Assembly (NCBI GenBank): GCA_964402405.1
Contig: CAYOCE010000049.1
Coordinates: 1 to 8,693, forward strand
Source: CAYOCE01 sp964402405
GTDB taxonomy: Bacteria; Pseudomonadota; Alphaproteobacteria; UBA7879
Length of the DNA stretch: 8,693 nt
Direction of reading: 5' to 3'
The notes beneath the pieces were generated by a model. The model saw nothing but the letters and a program-made list of their open reading frames with translations, was not told the DNA's origin and ran no database searches. The position numbers and the translations under genes were made by a program. Below, piece after piece: positions 6,863 through 8,693 of this stretch. The first letter of the stretch is position 1, and each line of letters starts with the position of its first letter.

Positions 6863-8488
6863 ATGAAGATAAAAAAGATTTTTGCATATACTTGTGTTGG
6901 GTTTTATTCTTTGATGTCTGTTTGTAATGCGGTAATTGGTGTGTCTCACGACACAGGAGAGCCTCCTCTTTTAGAAGGGATGACCCCTTTTGAAATACGT
7001 GTTTCTATCGGGGATGTTTCTGAAACAGAAGGACAAGTGAGAGAACAACTTTTTGAACATGTGCATAGCAAATTGCTTGCTTTAGATGAATGTGAAAGAA
7101 TTCATAATAAAGATATAAGTCAATCCAAGAAAAAAGAAAAAATTAGTAAAAAAGGATTTCTTCATTCAGGAGACATTTTAAAGGCAATAGGTAAATATAA
7201 GGATTTTTATAAAGAGCTACAGAGAATGTTAAATGAAAACACCTTAAGGTTTGTTTATGATCACCTAGAGTATACGCGCTTAATTCCATTTTTCTTTCAA
7301 AATAAATTATTTCTACAGGAGTCACTCTCTATTTTAAAAATGATAGAACCCTATGTTGAGCCAGAGCGTATCCTTGCGTGGGAAAAAGGATGTGTTACGC
7401 AACAAGTAGTAGATGGAAGACTTAGATTTCAAGGCGATACTATTCATAACTTTTTTAGAAACACTGCTAACTCTATGGAACCGCGATTTAAAAGAATGGG
7501 GCAAGAGATAGAGGAATTTTTTCAGAGCACTAGCCCTCGTGATATCTCATATTCCCAGAAGGAAGCACTTCATAATGCAGAGGCAAAAATTCAAGAACTA
7601 GAGAAGCTGGGTCAAGAGCTTGTCTCCTTAAAAAAAAAGTTGGAGGCTAAAACTATTGCGTGCAATGAACGAAACGGTCACAACTATGTGGAACCAGAAG
7701 AACGCGTTGGAAAGGTTGCATTGATAGCATATCGATACTACTTAAAGGCGATTTCTAACCTGGAGAAGACTAATCATATAGTAAAAGAAGTTGAGAACTG
7801 TTTAAAGGATAATAAGATCATATCTTTGAATACTCAATTTCAACCCTTTAAGACAACACTTGAGATCGAGACAAAACCTGAAGGCAAAAAGAAACCATCA
7901 TCAAAAAAAAGGCTAGACTCTTTTAGGCATTTGCAAGAGCAAAACGAAGAGGAGTTTACAGGAGAATCTACGCACACCAGTACTAGTACGAGCACCTCAA
8001 CTACGAATAAAAATAAATCAGAGTTAAGCGCCCCAGATCCTCAGGATATTCCCGAAGGCATTAAGATAATTCGCGAGACACGGCCCAAACAACCTACTCT
8101 CAAAAGATTAACTGAGGAACGGAAGTTAAGACAGGCTCAAATAGAAAGGAATGCACGAGAATTTCTACAGGATCGTTTAAAAAATATACCCCCTGAGAAG
8201 TTTACAGTTTTGCGAGAAGACTTTCAAAATAATGATTTATTAAACGCATTTTTATATAGTCCTCGTGAAAGATTTAATTATGATCATGATTTTGAAAATC
8301 TTATAAAGGATTTAGGTGGCGTTATTGATAAAAGAACAGGATCATCTCATTTCAAAGTGTACTTTACAGATAATATTAATGCTACCTATGCTGACCCTCA
8401 TGGGAAAGGAAAAGAACATTTAACAAAGGAATCCATGTCTAATATTTTATTGGCTATGGAACGGGCGGGGATTATTCGGATAAATTAA
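6863..8488 (+). CDS. Exported protein with C-terminal HicA-like domain
   Basis: A 541-aa protein not recognised as a whole. Residues 1-23 look like a Sec signal peptide: KIKK, a hydrophobic core, then CNA before VIG. Cys21 does not make a proper lipobox. The body (about 45-330) is helix-rich, with a coiled-coil-like, Glu/Lys-rich stretch around 232-265. A Lys-rich segment (338-350) and a Thr/Ser alternating linker (371-381) follow. Residues about 475-537 resemble the HicA mRNA-interferase fold: an LIKDLGG helix, GSSHFKVYF with a candidate catalytic His496, DPHGK (511-515) where HicA has its conserved P.H, and a final helix SNILLAMERAGI like HicA's terminal ILKQAGI. HicA toxins are normally a single short domain with a HicB antitoxin; neither holds here. 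The gene is AT-rich and has its own promoter. RNase activity, export and any effector role are inferences. Confidence 0.85.
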   Translation: MKIKKIFAYTCVGFYSLMSVCNAVIGVSHDTGEPPLLEGMTPFEIRVSIGDVSETEGQVREQLFEHVHSKLLALDECERIHNKDISQSKKKEKISKKGFLHSGDILKAIGKYKDFYKELQRMLNENTLRFVYDHLEYTRLIPFFFQNKLFLQESLSILKMIEPYVEPERILAWEKGCVTQQVVDGRLRFQGDTIHNFFRNTANSMEPRFKRMGQEIEEFFQSTSPRDISYSQKEALHNAEAKIQELEKLGQELVSLKKKLEAKTIACNERNGHNYVEPEERVGKVALIAYRYYLKAISNLEKTNHIVKEVENCLKDNKIISLNTQFQPFKTTLEIETKPEGKKKPSSKKRLDSFRHLQEQNEEEFTGESTHTSTSTSTSTTNKNKSELSAPDPQDIPEGIKIIRETRPKQPTLKRLTEERKLRQAQIERNAREFLQDRLKNIPPEKFTVLREDFQNNDLLNAFLYSPRERFNYDHDFENLIKDLGGVIDKRTGSSHFKVYFTDNINATYADPHGKGKEHLTKESMSNILLAMERAGIIRIN

Positions 8489-8662
8489 GTGAATGTAGGT
8501 TTGATAAAACATAAGACATCAAAAAGGATCCTGGACGTTACCAAGGATGCTGCGGCTGCCAGTGGCAGCGGTGCTACTCACGAGGAGAAATCTCTCTTCT
8601 CTGAAGTCGACGTTAAAAACACCAAAGCCCCCGCGCTAGAGCGGGGGGTAATTTGGAGATGA
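8489..8662 (+). CDS. Possible 57-aa reading frame directly after the HicA-like gene
   Basis: A GTG follows the stop of the preceding gene without a gap and in the same frame, and opens 57 codons to a TGA at 8660-8662. The product would start MNVGLIKHKTSKRILDVTKD and contain an Ala/Ser/Gly-rich segment. There is no clear ribosome site, and the area is GC-richer and palindromic. The minus strand is also open over much of it. It may therefore be a repeat element read by chance, a translationally coupled small gene, or the tail of a longer ancestral protein now cut by the TAA. It shows no likeness to HicB. Confidence 0.25.
   Translation: MNVGLIKHKTSKRILDVTKDAAAASGSGATHEEKSLFSEVDVKNTKAPALERGVIWR
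8555..8569. repeat. 15-nt palindrome in the downstream GC-rich area
   Basis: GCTGCCA (8555-8561) and TGGCAGC (8563-8569) are perfect inverse copies around a single G. Just upstream, GGATCC at 8526-8531 repeats the core found in the other intergenic repeats of the window. Confidence 0.5.
8628..8647. terminator. GC hairpin, possible terminator after the HicA-like gene
   Basis: CCCCCGC (8628-8634) pairs over 7 bp with GCGGGGG (8641-8647) around a GCTAGA loop, 139 nt past the stop of the exported-protein gene. The plus side is followed by GTAATTTGG, a poor T-tract. On the minus strand CTTTGGTGTTTTT follows, slightly better for termination of a gene entering from the right. The same 7-bp stem occurs at 263-280, so it may be part of a repeat family instead. 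Confidence 0.4.
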
Positions 8663-8693
8663 TATGTATGTACGAAATCTAATAACTAGGCTG

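Noticed and set aside
6911..6928. Lipoprotein signal at Cys21 of the exported protein
   Set aside because: The residues before the Cys (LMSV) do not fit a lipobox; a signal peptidase I site after Ala23 fits better.
8489..8693. A HicB-type antitoxin gene downstream of the HicA-like domain
   Set aside because: No frame of sufficient length or with HicB-like sequence is visible on either strand before the window ends; a partner further right cannot be excluded.

Overview
The window reads as a chromosomal segment of a Gram-negative alphaproteobacterium. GroES/GroEL are clearly proteobacterial, and kdsB implies a Kdo-containing lipopolysaccharide. The AT-rich accessory genes and the many short palindromic repeats between genes are like those of host-associated lineages such as Holosporales or Rickettsiales. 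That placement is an inference from style, not from a phylogeny.

Layout. 1-539: no gene; two copies of a GTCAT..GAGCAGCGA repeat, a hairpin, a roughly 130-bp near-palindromic element, then a promoter and a degenerate CIRCE operator. 540-2513 (+): groES-groEL, closed by a strong intrinsic terminator at 2537-2570. 2571-2961: no convincing gene; a cluster of short direct and inverted repeats. 2962-4401 (-): AT-rich AAA+ ATPase of the archaeal-ATPase/DUF234 type with a PD-(D/E)XK-like C-terminus, GTG start and its own promoter. 4537-6656 (-): an operon of kdsB, der and a previously uncalled 43-aa acidic small protein. der contains a 100-N assembly gap that appears shorter than the missing coding sequence. 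6657-6862: divergent promoter region. 6863-8488 (+): a 541-aa protein with a signal peptide, a helical/coiled-coil body, a Ser/Thr linker and a C-terminal domain that looks like a HicA-type mRNA interferase. 8489-8693: GC-richer tail with palindromes and an in-frame 57-codon reading frame directly after the stop of the secreted protein.

How the genes fit together. groES-groEL is a heat-shock chaperonin operon that appears to be under HrcA/CIRCE-type control. kdsB-der is a housekeeping operon (LPS precursor activation and ribosome assembly) with translational coupling. The ATPase gene and the exported HicA-like protein look accessory: they are AT-rich, have their own promoters, and sit next to repeat-rich DNA. 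The exported HicA-like protein is the most interesting item: HicA toxins are normally tiny, cytoplasmic and paired with HicB, whereas here the domain ends a long exported protein and no HicB-like partner is visible in the window.
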